64,000 nucleotides of DNA from Streptomyces sp. Ag109_O5-1. Its GTDB lineage: Bacteria; Actinomycetota; Actinomycetes; Streptomycetales; Streptomycetaceae. This document shows, piece after piece, positions 32,712 to 43,519 of the stretch. How positions within the stretch are numbered: the stretch's first letter is position 1; each line of letters starts with the position of its first letter. The position numbers were made by a program, and so were the translations under genes. A model generated the notes under the pieces. It was not told the origin of the DNA. It searched no databases and worked only from the letters and a program-made list of their open reading frames with translations. The stretch lies in NCBI RefSeq assembly GCF_003814875.1, contig NZ_RKQF01000001.1:6696001-6760000 (forward strand). Direction: 5' to 3'.

Positions 32712-33484
32712 TAGCCGTTCGACGGCCGCTGGATCTTCTTCACGGTCTGGGCGTCCAGCGCGACCGGTGCCGACTTCGTGCCCAGCCTTCCGCCGGGATG
32801 CCAGTTCCCCGTGACCGACACCCAGGTGTTGGCGGGCGGGACGCTGCTGCCGTAGATCCGCACCTTCACGGACTGCGCGTCCGCCGCGCAGCACGAGATG
32901 ATGATCCGGGTCAGGTCCCAGCTCCCGCCCCCCGAGACGGGTGTGACCAGCCCGCTCATCTCCACGGTCCGCCCCTTGATCGCCAGTGAACGGTCCTGCT
33001 GCACCCGGGTGGTGAAGTCCGTGAGCGTGATGGGCAGCGGTGAGGTCCCGGGCAGCGGATCGAAACTGTCCTGCTCCGGCACGGCCTTGGCGGGCTGCCG
33101 GGCGGCGGTGTACGCACCGAGCGCCGGCGGGGCGTAGAAGAGCAGACTCAGCGCCGGGAACAGCAGCAGCCAGGCGACCCGGGGGATGGCCGAGTGGTCG
33201 TGACCGTGGTGCCCGCCCTCATCGTCCTGTGGTCCGGCGCCATGTGCGTGGCCACCATGCTGCCCGTGCCCGTGCCCGTGCCCGTGCCCGTGCCCACGCT
33301 CCTTCCTGCCCTCCCGTGCGACCGCCTCCACGATGCCCAGTACCAGCAGCACGAACCCGGACAGGATCAGCAACGGACGCATCCCGGGCTTGACGTAGCG
33401 CAGGCACAGGTCGGTGAAGAGCGAGGCCTGCAGCAGGCCCAGGCCGCTGAGGACCAGCAGGGTCACCTGAAGCGGACGTCTCAC
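32681..33484 (-). CDS. TIGR03943 family protein with His-rich loop (permease partner)
   Basis: 267 residues. Two N-terminal helices (LQVTLLVLSGLGLLQASLF; MRPLLILSGFVLLVLGIVE) flank a His/Gly-rich stretch (about 60-95: repeated HG units then GGHHGHDHS), another helix, and a C-terminal extracytoplasmic domain with DLTRIIISCCAADAQSVKVRI, the TIGR03943 signature with a Cys pair. The family is paired with DUF318 permeases and linked in several bacteria with zinc control; the His-rich loop supports metal handling (inference). GTG 33484 overlaps the permease stop by 4 bases, so translation is coupled. Confidence 0.85.
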   Translation of the reverse strand: MRRPLQVTLLVLSGLGLLQASLFTDLCLRYVKPGMRPLLILSGFVLLVLGIVEAVAREGRKERGHGHGHGHGHGQHGGHAHGAGPQDDEGGHHGHDHSAIPRVAWLLLFPALSLLFYAPPALGAYTAARQPAKAVPEQDSFDPLPGTSPLPITLTDFTTRVQQDRSLAIKGRTVEMSGLVTPVSGGGSWDLTRIIISCCAADAQSVKVRIYGSSVPPANTWVSVTGNWHPGGRLGTKSAPVALDAQTVKKIQRPSNGYQDALPFPSG

Positions 33485-34536
33485 AGCAGCATCCCTCCGA
33501 CCAGCACACTGCACAGGACCGCGACGACCGTCGTGGCGGCCGAGAAGCGGGCCGCGAAGGCCCGGCCGAAGGTGCCCGCCTGCAACGCGATCAGCTTGAG
33601 GTCGACCATGGGCCCGACCACCATGAACGCCAGTCGGGCAGTGAGCGAGAACCCCGTGAGCGACGACGCCACGAACGCGTCCGCCTCCGAACACACCGCC
33701 AGGATGATCGCCAGCGCGGCCAGGAACAGCACCGACAGCCACGGCGAACCGGAGAAGGTGTCGAGCACGGAGCGCGGCACGGCCACATTGAAGGTGGCCG
33801 CCGCCATGGCGCCGACCACCAGGAAACCGCCCGCCTGCAGGAAGTCGTGCTGGAAGGCGCGCCGGAACTCCGTCCAGCGGCTGTGCCCCGGCTGGTGCCC
33901 GGTGTGCCGTACGGCGGGCCGCAGCCACTCCTCCCGGCCCAGCCAGAGCCACAGCCAGCCCATCACGGCGGCGGTGACCAGCGAGGCGAGCAGCCGGGCC
34001 AGCACCATGAGGGGGCTGCCCGGGAAGGCGATGGCGGTGGCGGTCAGCACGACCGGGTTGATGGCGGGAGCGGAGAGCAGGAACGAGAAGGCGGCGGCCG
34101 GCGCGACCCCGCGCCCGATCAGGCTGTTCGCCACCGGCACCGACGCGCACTCGCACCCCGGCAGCACGACCCCCGCGACCCCCGCGACCGGCACGGCCAG
34201 CGCCGGACGCTTCGGCAGCAGCCGGGTGAACACCCGCTCCGGCACGAACGCGTTGATCGCCCCCGACAGCGCCGTACCCAGCAGCAGAAACGGCGTCGCC
34301 TGCACGATCACGGCGAGACACACCGTCTGCCAGGCCTGCAGCGCGGCCTTGCTCACGCCCTGACCGAGGAGGAAGAGAGCGCAACCGGGCAGGACGGCGG
34401 CGGCGACCAGGAGAAGGGGCCAGAAGCGGGGGAGTTCGCGCGCCGGCGCGTCATCGGCCACCGCGTGACCGGCTCCCGGGGGCTCTACGACAATCGTCGC
34501 CTCTGTCCCCACGGCGAGTCCATCTGTCCTCCGCAT
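33481..34536 (-). CDS. DUF318-family permease (UPF0718)
   Basis: About 351 residues with eight to ten helices and the family core VVLPGCECASVPVANSLIGRGV, SAPAINPVVLTATAIAF and CSEADAFVASSLTG; the GCEC and CSEADAF Cys motifs are diagnostic. It forms a two-gene unit with the His-rich TIGR03943 protein. Substrate unproven, possibly a metal or thiol-related ion. The start is uncertain: ATG 34536 is used; an ATG at 34587 lies inside a palindrome and has no ribosome site, and GTG 34512 is another option. Confidence 0.82.
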   Translation of the reverse strand: MRRTDGLAVGTEATIVVEPPGAGHAVADDAPARELPRFWPLLLVAAAVLPGCALFLLGQGVSKAALQAWQTVCLAVIVQATPFLLLGTALSGAINAFVPERVFTRLLPKRPALAVPVAGVAGVVLPGCECASVPVANSLIGRGVAPAAAFSFLLSAPAINPVVLTATAIAFPGSPLMVLARLLASLVTAAVMGWLWLWLGREEWLRPAVRHTGHQPGHSRWTEFRRAFQHDFLQAGGFLVVGAMAAATFNVAVPRSVLDTFSGSPWLSVLFLAALAIILAVCSEADAFVASSLTGFSLTARLAFMVVGPMVDLKLIALQAGTFGRAFAARFSAATTVVAVLCSVLVGGMLL

Positions 34537-34570
34537 CACCCGCACGCCCCACACATCACTCCATTGCCGG

Positions 34571-34587
34571 ATGTTCGCATCGAACAT
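34571..34587. promoter_or_regulatory. Perfect 7-3-7 palindrome upstream of the permease unit
   Basis: ATGTTCG-CAT-CGAACAT is fully symmetric, 35 bp before the chosen permease start and in the divergent gap to the TIGR03084 operon. It is a likely operator. The half-site order (GTTCG then CGAAC) is the reverse of a LexA box. Confidence 0.5.
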
Positions 34588-34702
34588 AGGGCATGGTGGT
34601 GCCGGTGCTGCGGCGGGTTGACCCAAGGAACGCCCCAGAGGGCACCAAGGATCGCCCCAGGGGAACGTCCACCACCAAGAGGCGGCTGCGGTGCGGCAAA
34701 TT

Positions 34703-34722
34703 CATGCAAGCATGCTTGATTG
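34703..34722. promoter_or_regulatory. Probable TetR-type operator of the atu-like operon
   Basis: CAAGCATGCTTG (34707-34718) is a perfect 12-bp palindrome, extended by CA and TG outer matches to 20 bp. It lies 30 bp before the first gene of the operon that ends with a TetR gene, so autoregulation by that TetR is the simplest reading. The CAAG-n-CTTG pattern is common for acyl-CoA-responsive TetR proteins. Confidence 0.55.
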
Positions 34723-34751
34723 TTTCTGGTGCCGCTGCCATGCTCCTCCCC

Positions 34752-35542
34752 ATGTCCGATCCGACGCCCGTCATCGACGACCTGCGTGAGGAAGGTGCGG
34801 AACTCGACCGGCTCGTGGCCGAGTTGGGAGCCGAGCAGTGGGCTCTCGCCACCCCCGCACCCCGCTGGACCGTCGCTCACCAGATCGCCCACCTCGCCTG
34901 GACCGACCACTCCTCGCTGCTGGCCGTGACCGACCAGGACGCCTTCGCCCGCGAGGTGGAGAAGGCACTGACCGCACCCGGGGACTTCGTCGACAACGGG
35001 GCGGAGGACGGGGCCGCCAAGCCCACCGCCCAGTTGCTGGCGGACTGGCGGGCCGGGCGCGACGCCCTGGCACAGGCGCTGTACGCGGCGCCCATGCGGG
35101 CGCGTTTCCCCTGGTACGGACCCCCTATGTCGGTCGCCTCCATGGCCACCGCCCGGCTGATGGAGACCTGGGCGCACGGCCTGGACATCGCGGACGCGCT
35201 GGGTGTCACCCGTACCCCCACCGACCGGCTCCGGCACATCGCTCGACTCGGCGTCCGCACCCGCGACTTCTCCTTCGGCGTGCACGGACTGCCCGTGCCG
35301 TTCGAGGAGTTCCGCGTCGAACTGACCGCGCCGTCCGGCGAGCTGTGGACGTACGGGCCCGAGGACGCCGACGACCGTGTCACCGGCCCCGCCCTCGACT
35401 TTTGCCTCCTGGTCACCCAGCGCGCCCACCGCGACGACCTCGCGATCGAGACCGTCGGCCCCGACGCCGACCGCTGGCTCGACATCGCCCAGGCCTTCGC
35501 GGGCCCGCCCGGCTCCGGCCGTGCCCCGAAGGGCGGCACGCC

Positions 35543-35546
<4 letters not shown>
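34752..35546 (+). CDS. TIGR03084 family protein (DinB/mycothiol-dependent fold)
   Basis: 264 residues. The N-terminal helical-bundle part has WTVAHQIAHLAWTDHSSL with His residues in DinB/MDMPI metal positions, then METWAHGLDIADALGV, the typical third His region of mycothiol-dependent maleylpyruvate isomerase-like proteins. The C-terminal domain (VPFEEFRVELTAPSGELW) belongs to the TIGR03084 pattern. It opens the operon and overlaps the AtuA-like gene by 4 bases. Role unknown; association with acyl-CoA catabolism is from context. ATG 34752 is chosen over the open upstream frame, which spans the operator. Confidence 0.85.
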
Positions 35547-37233
<1,687 letters not shown>

Positions 37234-37237
<4 letters not shown>

Positions 37238-38832
37238 CGGTCATCGAGACCACGCTCGACACGAACACCCCCGGCTTCCGGGCGAACCGCGACGCCATGC
37301 TCGCCAAGCTCACCGACCTGGAGGCCGAGCACGCCAAGGCCCTCGCGGGCGGCGGCGAGAAATACGTGGCACGGCACCGGGGGCGCGGCAAGCTCCTCGC
37401 CCGCGAGCGCATCGAACTCCTCCTCGACCCCGACACCCCGTTCCTGGAACTGTCGCCGCTGGCCGCCTGGGGCAGCGACTACGCCGTCGGCGCCTCCCTC
37501 GTCACCGGGATCGGGGTCGTCGAGGGCGTCGAGTGCCTGATCACCGCCAACGACCCGACCGTGCGCGGCGGCGCCAGCAACCCCTGGTCGCTGAAGAAGG
37601 CCCTGCGCGCCGACGACATCGCCCTCGCCAACCGGCTGCCCTGCATCAGCCTGGTCGAGTCCGGCGGCGCCGACCTGCCCTCCCAGAAGGAGATCTTCAT
37701 CCCGGGCGGCGCCATCTTCCGCGACCTGACCCGGCTCTCGGCCGCCGGCATCCCCACCATCGCCGTCGTCTTCGGCAACTCGACCGCGGGCGGCGCCTAC
37801 ATCCCCGGCATGTCCGACCACGTGATCATGGTCAAGGAGCGTGCGAAGGTCTTCCTCGGCGGACCGCCCCTGGTGAAGATGGCGACCGGCGAGGAGAGCG
37901 ACGACGAGTCGCTGGGCGGCGCGGAGATGCACGCGCGCGTGTCGGGTCTCGCCGACTACTTCGCCGTCGACGAACCGGACGCGCTGCGGCAGGCGCGCCG
38001 CGTGGTCGCCCGTCTCAACCACCGCAAGGCGCACCGGGACCCGGATCCGGCCGAACCCCCCAAGTACTCCGCCGAGGAACTCCTTGGCATCGTCCCCGGC
38101 GACCTCAAGATCCCCTTCGACCCGCGCGAGGTGATCGCCCGGCTCGTCGACGCCTCCGACTTCGACGAGTTCAAGCCGCTGTACGGGACGAGCCTCGCCA
38201 CCGGCTGGGCGAGCCTGCACGGCTACCCGGTCGGCATCCTGGCGAACGCACAGGGCGTGCTGTTCAGCCAGGAGTCCCAGAAGGCCGCCCAGTTCATCCA
38301 GCTCGCCAACCAGCGCGACATCCCCCTCCTCTTCCTGCACAACACCACCGGCTACATGGTCGGCAAGGAGTACGAGCAGGGCGGGATCATCAAACACGGC
38401 GCCATGATGATCAACGCGGTCAGCAACAGCCGCGTCCCCCACATCTCCGTCCTCATGGGCGCCTCCTACGGCGCCGGCCACTACGGCATGTGCGGGCGCG
38501 CCTACGACCCCCGTTTCCTGTTCGCCTGGCCCAGCGCCAAGTCGGCCGTCATGGGCCCGCAACAGCTCGCCGGCGTCCTCTCGATCGTCGCCCGCCAGTC
38601 GGCCGCCGCGAAGGGGCTGCCGTACGACGAGGAGGGCGACGCGGCCCTGCGCGCCATGGTCGAGCAGCAGATCGAGTCCGAGTCGCTGCCGATGTTCCTG
38701 TCCGGGCGGCTGTACGACGACGGCGTCATCGACCCGCGCGACACCCGCACCGTCCTCGGCCTTGCCCTGTCCGCCATCCACACCGCCCCCTACGAAGGCG
38801 CGCGGGGCGGCTTCGGCGTCTTCCGGATGTGA
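37234..38832 (+). CDS. Acyl-CoA carboxylase beta subunit (MCC/GCC type carboxyltransferase)
   Basis: 532 residues. Two crotonase-like halves: RHRGRGKLLARERIELLLDP, FLELSPLAAWG and SGGADLPSQKEIFIPGG in the first; GQ-less VGILANAQGVLFSQESQKAA, LLFLHNTTGYMVGKEYEQGG-IIKHGAMM and SYGAGHYGMCGRAYDPRF in the second. These are the marks of methylcrotonyl-/geranyl-CoA carboxylase beta subunits rather than propionyl-CoA carboxylases. It transfers CO2 from biotin to the acyl-CoA. Start TTG 37234 with GGAGG 8 bases upstream and overlap with the AtuA stop. Whether the substrate is 3-methylcrotonyl-, geranyl- or another 3-methyl-2-enoyl-CoA cannot be settled by eye. Confidence 0.9.
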
Positions 38833-38840
38833 GGGATCAA

Positions 38841-40685
38841 GTGATTTCGACCCTGCTGGTGGCCAACCGCGGCGAGATCGCCCGCCGGATCTTCCGCACC
38901 TGCGCCGAACTCGGCATCAGGACCGTCGCCGTGCACTCGGACGCTGACGAGAACGCGCTGCACGCGCGCGTGGCCGACACGGCGGTACGGCTGCCGGGCA
39001 ACACCCCCGCCGAGACGTACCTGCGCGGCGACCTGGTGGTGAAGGCCGCCGTGGCCGCCGGCGCGGACGCCGTGCACCCCGGGTACGGCTTCCTCTCCGA
39101 GAACGCCGACTTCGCCCGCGCCGTCCTCGACGCCGGCCTGCTCTGGATCGGCCCGTCCCCGGCGGCGATCGAGGCGATGGCGTCCAAGACGCGCGCCAAG
39201 GAGCTGATGGGGATCGCGCCCCTCGGCGACGTCACCGACGCGGACCTGCCGGTGCTGGTGAAGGCGGCCGCGGGCGGCGGAGGGCGCGGAATGCGCATCG
39301 TGCGCCGTCTCGACGAACTGGGCACCGCGTTGGAGGGCGCGCGCGCCGAGGCCGCCAGCGCCTTCGGCGACGGCGAGGTCTTCGTCGAGCCCTACATCGA
39401 GCGCGGCCGCCATGTGGAGGTGCAGATCCTCGCCGACACGCACGGCACGGTGTGGCCGCTGGGCACCCGCGACTGCTCGCTCCAGCGCAGGCACCAGAAG
39501 GTGATCGAGGAAGCGCCGGCGCCAGGTCTCCCCGAAGGCCTCGTGAAGGAGCTGTACGCGCTGGCCGTGCGCGCCGCGCGCTCCGTCGCTTACGTGGGCG
39601 CGGGCACCGTCGAGTTCCTCGTCGCCGAGGGCAGGGCGCACTTCCTGGAGATGAACACCCGCCTCCAGGTCGAACACCCCGTCACCGAGGCCGTGTCCGG
39701 CATCGACCTGGTCGCGGAACAGCTCCGCGTCGCCGAGGGCCACGCACTCCCGCTCGACGCACCACGCGCGCGCGGCCACGCGATCGAGGCCCGCCTCTAC
39801 GCCGAGGACCCCGCCCGCGACTGGGCCCCGCAGACCGGCACCCTGCACCGCCTCGCCGTACCCGACGGTGTCCGCCTGGACACCGGGTACACCGACGGCG
39901 ACGAGATCGGCGTCCACTACGACGCGATGCTCGCGAAAGTCGTCGCGCACGCCCCCACGCGCGCGGAAGCGCTGCGCAAGCTGGCGCACGCGCTCGAAAA
40001 CACCATCCTGCACGGCCCCACCACCAACCGCGACCTCCTCGTCCGCTCCCTGCGCCACGAGGAGTTCACCGCGGCCCGCATGGACACCGGCTTCTACGAG
40101 CGCCACCTCACCGAGTTGACGGCGCCCGCCCCCGATCCGCACGCCCCCCTCGCGGCCGCCCTGGCCGACGCCCACGGCCGCTCCCGCTTCCGCGGCTGGC
40201 GCAACGTCCCCTCCCAGCCGCAGACGAAGCGCTACCTGATGGCGGGCGAGGAGCACGAGGTCCACTACCGGCACACACGCGAAGGCCTCACCGCGGACGG
40301 CGTGCGCGTCGTGCATGCGGACGCGCGTCTGGTCGTACTCGAAGTGGACGGCGTACGCCGGAAGTTCGACGTGTCGACGTACGGCGACCAGGTCCACGTC
40401 AACAACACGGCCCTCACCGCCCTGCCGCGCTTCCCCGATGCCAAGGCTCAGTTGGCACCGGGTTCGCTGCTCGCACCGATGCCGGGGACGGTCGTACGAG
40501 TGGCGGAGGGGCTGGAGGCGGGGTCGGCCGTGGAGGCCGGCCAGCCCCTCCTCTGGCTGGAGGCGATGAAGATGCAGCACCAGATCACGGCACCGGTGAC
40601 GGGCGTGCTGAGCGAGCTGCGAGTCCTGGTCGGACAACAGGTGGAGCCCGGCTCTCTACTGGCAGTAGTGCAGGCGCCCCTTTAG
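38841..40685 (+). CDS. Acyl-CoA carboxylase alpha subunit (biotin carboxylase plus BCCP)
   Basis: 614 residues. Biotin carboxylase domain (about 1-440): LLVANRGEIARRIFRTCAEL, VHPGYGFLSENADFA, KAAAGGGGRGMRIV (ATP loop), EMNTRLQVEHPVTE. After a linker, the C-terminal BCCP domain has APMPGTVV and EAMKMQH, whose Lys carries biotin. It partners with the beta subunit 8 bp upstream. The segment after SKTRAKELMG is a few residues shorter than usual before LPVLVKAAAGG. The final codons and TAG lie in the intergenic repeat at 40674. Confidence 0.9.
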   Translation: MISTLLVANRGEIARRIFRTCAELGIRTVAVHSDADENALHARVADTAVRLPGNTPAETYLRGDLVVKAAVAAGADAVHPGYGFLSENADFARAVLDAGLLWIGPSPAAIEAMASKTRAKELMGIAPLGDVTDADLPVLVKAAAGGGGRGMRIVRRLDELGTALEGARAEAASAFGDGEVFVEPYIERGRHVEVQILADTHGTVWPLGTRDCSLQRRHQKVIEEAPAPGLPEGLVKELYALAVRAARSVAYVGAGTVEFLVAEGRAHFLEMNTRLQVEHPVTEAVSGIDLVAEQLRVAEGHALPLDAPRARGHAIEARLYAEDPARDWAPQTGTLHRLAVPDGVRLDTGYTDGDEIGVHYDAMLAKVVAHAPTRAEALRKLAHALENTILHGPTTNRDLLVRSLRHEEFTAARMDTGFYERHLTELTAPAPDPHAPLAAALADAHGRSRFRGWRNVPSQPQTKRYLMAGEEHEVHYRHTREGLTADGVRVVHADARLVVLEVDGVRRKFDVSTYGDQVHVNNTALTALPRFPDAKAQLAPGSLLAPMPGTVVRVAEGLEAGSAVEAGQPLLWLEAMKMQHQITAPVTGVLSELRVLVGQQVEPGSLLAVVQAPL

Positions 40686-40715
40686 GGGCGCGGGGAACTG
40701 CGCGACCAGCCACAA
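40674..40715 (+). repeat. Intergenic repeat overlapping the carboxylase 3' end
   Basis: GCGCCCC-TTTA-GGGGCGC is a perfect hairpin followed by GGGGAACTGCGCGACCAGCC. The carboxylase alpha TAG stop lies in the hairpin loop and stem, so the protein's last residues (A-P-L) come from the repeat. Because the operon continues, the hairpin may act as a partial terminator or mRNA stabiliser. Confidence 0.7.
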
Positions 40716-40739
40716 ACAACCCGCACCCGAGGAGCCACA

Positions 40740-41906
40740 GTGACCCCCCAGATCGAAACCGACGAACACAAGGCACTCCGCGCAGCGGTAGCCACCCTCG
40801 GCGCGAAGTACGGCCGCGACTACATCACCCGCACCATCGCGGAGGGCCGCCACCCCACCGAACTCTGGCAGGAGGCCGGAAAACTCGGCTACCTCGGCGT
40901 CAACCTCCCCGAGGAACACGGCGGCGGAGGCGGCGGAATCACCGAACTCTCCATCGTCCTCGAAGAACTCGGCGCCGCGGGCTCCCCGCTGCTCATGCTC
41001 GTGGTCTCACCGGCGATCTGCGGCACCGTGATCGCCCGCTTCGGCACCGAGGACCAGAAGCGGGCCTGGCTCCCCGGACTCTCCGACGGCTCACTCCTCA
41101 TGGCCTTCGGCATCACCGAACCCGACGCCGGCTCCAACTCCCACCGCATCACCACCACCGCCCGCCGCGACCCGGACACCGGCGACTGGCTCCTCACCGG
41201 CCGCAAGGTCTTCATCTCCGGCGTCGACATGGCCGACGCGGTCCTGATCGTCGGCCGCACCGAAGACGCCCGCACCGGACGCCTCAAGCCCTGCCTGTTC
41301 ATCGTCCCGACGGACGCCGAGGGCTTCCGGAAACACCCGATCGACATGGAACTCCAGGCGGCCGAGAAGCAGTTCGAGCTGACCCTGGACGACGTACGGC
41401 TGCCCGCGGACGCACTCGTCGGCGACGAGGACGCGGGCCTGCTGCAACTCTTCGCCGGCCTCAACCCGGAACGGATCATGACGGCCGCCTTCGCGATCGG
41501 CATGGGCCGCTACGCGCTGTCCAAAGCGATCGAGTACGCCCGCGACCGTGCCGTCTGGAAGACCCCCATCGGCGCCCACCAGGCCATCGCACACCCCCTC
41601 GCCCAGGCGCACATCGACCTCGAACTCGCCCGCCTGATGATGCAGAAGGCGGCGCAGCTGTACGACGCCGGGGACGACGCCGGCGCAGGTGAGGCCGCCA
41701 ACATGGCGAAGTACGCGGCGGGTGAGGCATGCGTCAGGGCGGTCGACCAGGCCGTGCACACCCTCGGCGGCAACGGACTGACCCGTGAATTCGGGCTCGC
41801 GTCTTTGATAACAGCCGCGCGTGTGGCTCGTATTGCTCCGGTGAGCAGGGAGATGATTCTCAACTACGTCTCCCACCAGACCCTGGGCCTGCCCAAGTCG
41901 TACTAG
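40740..41906 (+). CDS. Acyl-CoA dehydrogenase
   Basis: 388 residues with the acyl-CoA dehydrogenase fold: GYLGVNLPEEHGGGGGG, AFGITEPDAGSNSHRITTTA (FAD/substrate signature 1), LTGRKVFISGVDMAD, and the C-terminal LGGNGLTREFGLASLITAAR with the catalytic Glu region. It introduces the alpha-beta double bond using FAD and passes electrons to ETF. In the atu-like pathway it would stand for AtuD (citronellyl-CoA dehydrogenase) or an isovaleryl-type enzyme. GTG 40740 has GAGGAGCC upstream. Confidence 0.9.
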   Translation: MTPQIETDEHKALRAAVATLGAKYGRDYITRTIAEGRHPTELWQEAGKLGYLGVNLPEEHGGGGGGITELSIVLEELGAAGSPLLMLVVSPAICGTVIARFGTEDQKRAWLPGLSDGSLLMAFGITEPDAGSNSHRITTTARRDPDTGDWLLTGRKVFISGVDMADAVLIVGRTEDARTGRLKPCLFIVPTDAEGFRKHPIDMELQAAEKQFELTLDDVRLPADALVGDEDAGLLQLFAGLNPERIMTAAFAIGMGRYALSKAIEYARDRAVWKTPIGAHQAIAHPLAQAHIDLELARLMMQKAAQLYDAGDDAGAGEAANMAKYAAGEACVRAVDQAVHTLGGNGLTREFGLASLITAARVARIAPVSREMILNYVSHQTLGLPKSY

Positions 41907-41923
41907 GCCGCCTTGGAGGAACC

Positions 41924-43519
41924 GTGTTCCGCAGCGCGTACGCAGACGTCCCGCCCGTAGAACTCCCCATCCACGAGGCGGTGCTGGGCCGGGCCGCCGA
42001 GTTCGGCGACACGCCCGCCCTGATCGACGGCACCGACGGCACCACCCTCACCTACGCACAACTGGACCGGTTCCACCGGCGGATCGCCGCCGCGTTCGCC
42101 GACGCGGGCGTCCGCAAGGGAGACGTCCTCGCCCTGCACAGCCCGAACACGGTCGCCTTCCCGACGGCGTTCTACGCGGCCACGCGCGCGGGGGCCTCCG
42201 TCACCACCGTGCACCCGCTCGCCACGCCCGAAGAGTTCGCCAAACAGCTGAAGGACTCCGCGGCCCGCTGGATCGTCACCGTCTCACCGCTCCTGCAGAC
42301 CGCCCGCCGGGCGGCCGAACTCGCTGGCGGCGTCGAGGAGATATTCGTCTGCGACAGCGCGACCGGACACCGGAGCCTGCTCGACATGCTCGGCTCCACC
42401 GCCCCCGAGCCGCAGGTCGACATCGACCCGGCCGAGGACGTCGCCGCGCTGCCGTACTCCTCCGGCACCACCGGCGTCCCCAAGGGCGTGATGCTCACCC
42501 ACCGGCAGATCGCCACCAACCTCGCCCAGCTGGACGTCTCCGTGCCCTCGGGCCCCGGCGACCGCATCCTCGCCGTCCTGCCGTTCTTCCACATCTACGG
42601 CCTCACCGCGCTCATGAACGCGCCCCTGCGCAAGGGCGCCACCGTCGTCGTACTGCCCCGCTTCGAGCTGGAGACCTTCCTCAAGGCGATCCAGACCCAC
42701 CGCATCACCGGCCTGTGGGTCGCCCCGCCGATCGTCCTCGCCCTCGCCAAGCACCCGCTGGTCGAGCAGTACGACCTGTCCTCCCTGAAGTACGTCATGA
42801 GCGCCGCCGCACCCCTGGACGCCCAGCTCGCCACGGCCGGCGGACAGCGCCTGGGCCTGCCGCCCGTCGCGCAGGGCTACGGCATGACGGAACTCTCGCC
42901 CGGCACCCACATCGTGCCCCTCGACGCCCTCGACCAGGCACCGCCCGGCACGGTCGGCAAGCTCATCGCCGGCACCGAGATGCGGATCGTGTCGCTCGAC
43001 GACCCGCACAAGGACGTCGGCGTCGGCGAGCCCGGCGAGATCGCCATCCGCGGCCCCCAGGTCATGAAGGGCTACCTCGGCAAACCCGACGCCACCGCCG
43101 ACATGATCGACCCCGAGGGCTGGCTGCACACCGGGGACGTCGGCCATGTCGACGCCGACGGCTGGCTGTACGTCGTCGACCGCGTCAAGGAACTCATCAA
43201 GTACAAGGGCTTCCAGGTGGCCCCCGCCGAACTGGAGGCACTCCTGCTCACCCACCCGGGCATCGCCGACGCCGCGGTCATCGGCGCCTACAACGAGGAC
43301 GGCAACGAGATCCCGCACGCCTTCGTCGTTCGCCAGCCCACCGCCGACGACCTCACCGAGAACGAGACCATGCTCTACGTCGCCGAACGCGTCGCGCCCT
43401 ACAAACGCATCCGCCAGGTCACCTTCATCACCGCGGTCCCCCGCGCCGCCTCCGGAAAGATACTCCGCCGCGAACTGCGCGAACTCGCCAAGACCGGGGA
43501 ACCCGAGGAGGGCCCATGA
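41924..43519 (+). CDS. Acyl-/aryl-CoA ligase (4-coumarate:CoA ligase family)
   Basis: 531 residues of the ANL superfamily: AMP-binding motif LPYSSGTTGVPKGVMLTHRQ, FFHIYGLTALMNAPL, motif GYGMTELSP, DGWLYVVDRVKELIKYKGFQ and the C-terminal catalytic Lys in RAASGKILRREL. It adenylates a carboxylic acid and forms its CoA thioester. The operon context suggests it activates the acid the downstream enzymes degrade (AtuH-like role). GTG 41924 is preceded by TTGGAGGAACC; its stop overlaps the ATG of the hydratase. Confidence 0.9.
   Translation: MFRSAYADVPPVELPIHEAVLGRAAEFGDTPALIDGTDGTTLTYAQLDRFHRRIAAAFADAGVRKGDVLALHSPNTVAFPTAFYAATRAGASVTTVHPLATPEEFAKQLKDSAARWIVTVSPLLQTARRAAELAGGVEEIFVCDSATGHRSLLDMLGSTAPEPQVDIDPAEDVAALPYSSGTTGVPKGVMLTHRQIATNLAQLDVSVPSGPGDRILAVLPFFHIYGLTALMNAPLRKGATVVVLPRFELETFLKAIQTHRITGLWVAPPIVLALAKHPLVEQYDLSSLKYVMSAAAPLDAQLATAGGQRLGLPPVAQGYGMTELSPGTHIVPLDALDQAPPGTVGKLIAGTEMRIVSLDDPHKDVGVGEPGEIAIRGPQVMKGYLGKPDATADMIDPEGWLHTGDVGHVDADGWLYVVDRVKELIKYKGFQVAPAELEALLLTHPGIADAAVIGAYNEDGNEIPHAFVVRQPTADDLTENETMLYVAERVAPYKRIRQVTFITAVPRAASGKILRRELRELAKTGEPEEGP

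Noticed and set aside
33270..33300. Short tandem CGTGCC repeats as a CRISPR-like array
   Set aside because: There are no spacers; the repeats encode His-Gly in a membrane protein.
34571..34587. LexA (SOS) box
   Set aside because: The half-sites GTTCG and CGAAC are in reversed order relative to the GAAC-n4-GTTC consensus.
34500..34720. Zur box for the permease pair
   Set aside because: No TGAAAATGATTTTCA-like sequence is present in the gap.
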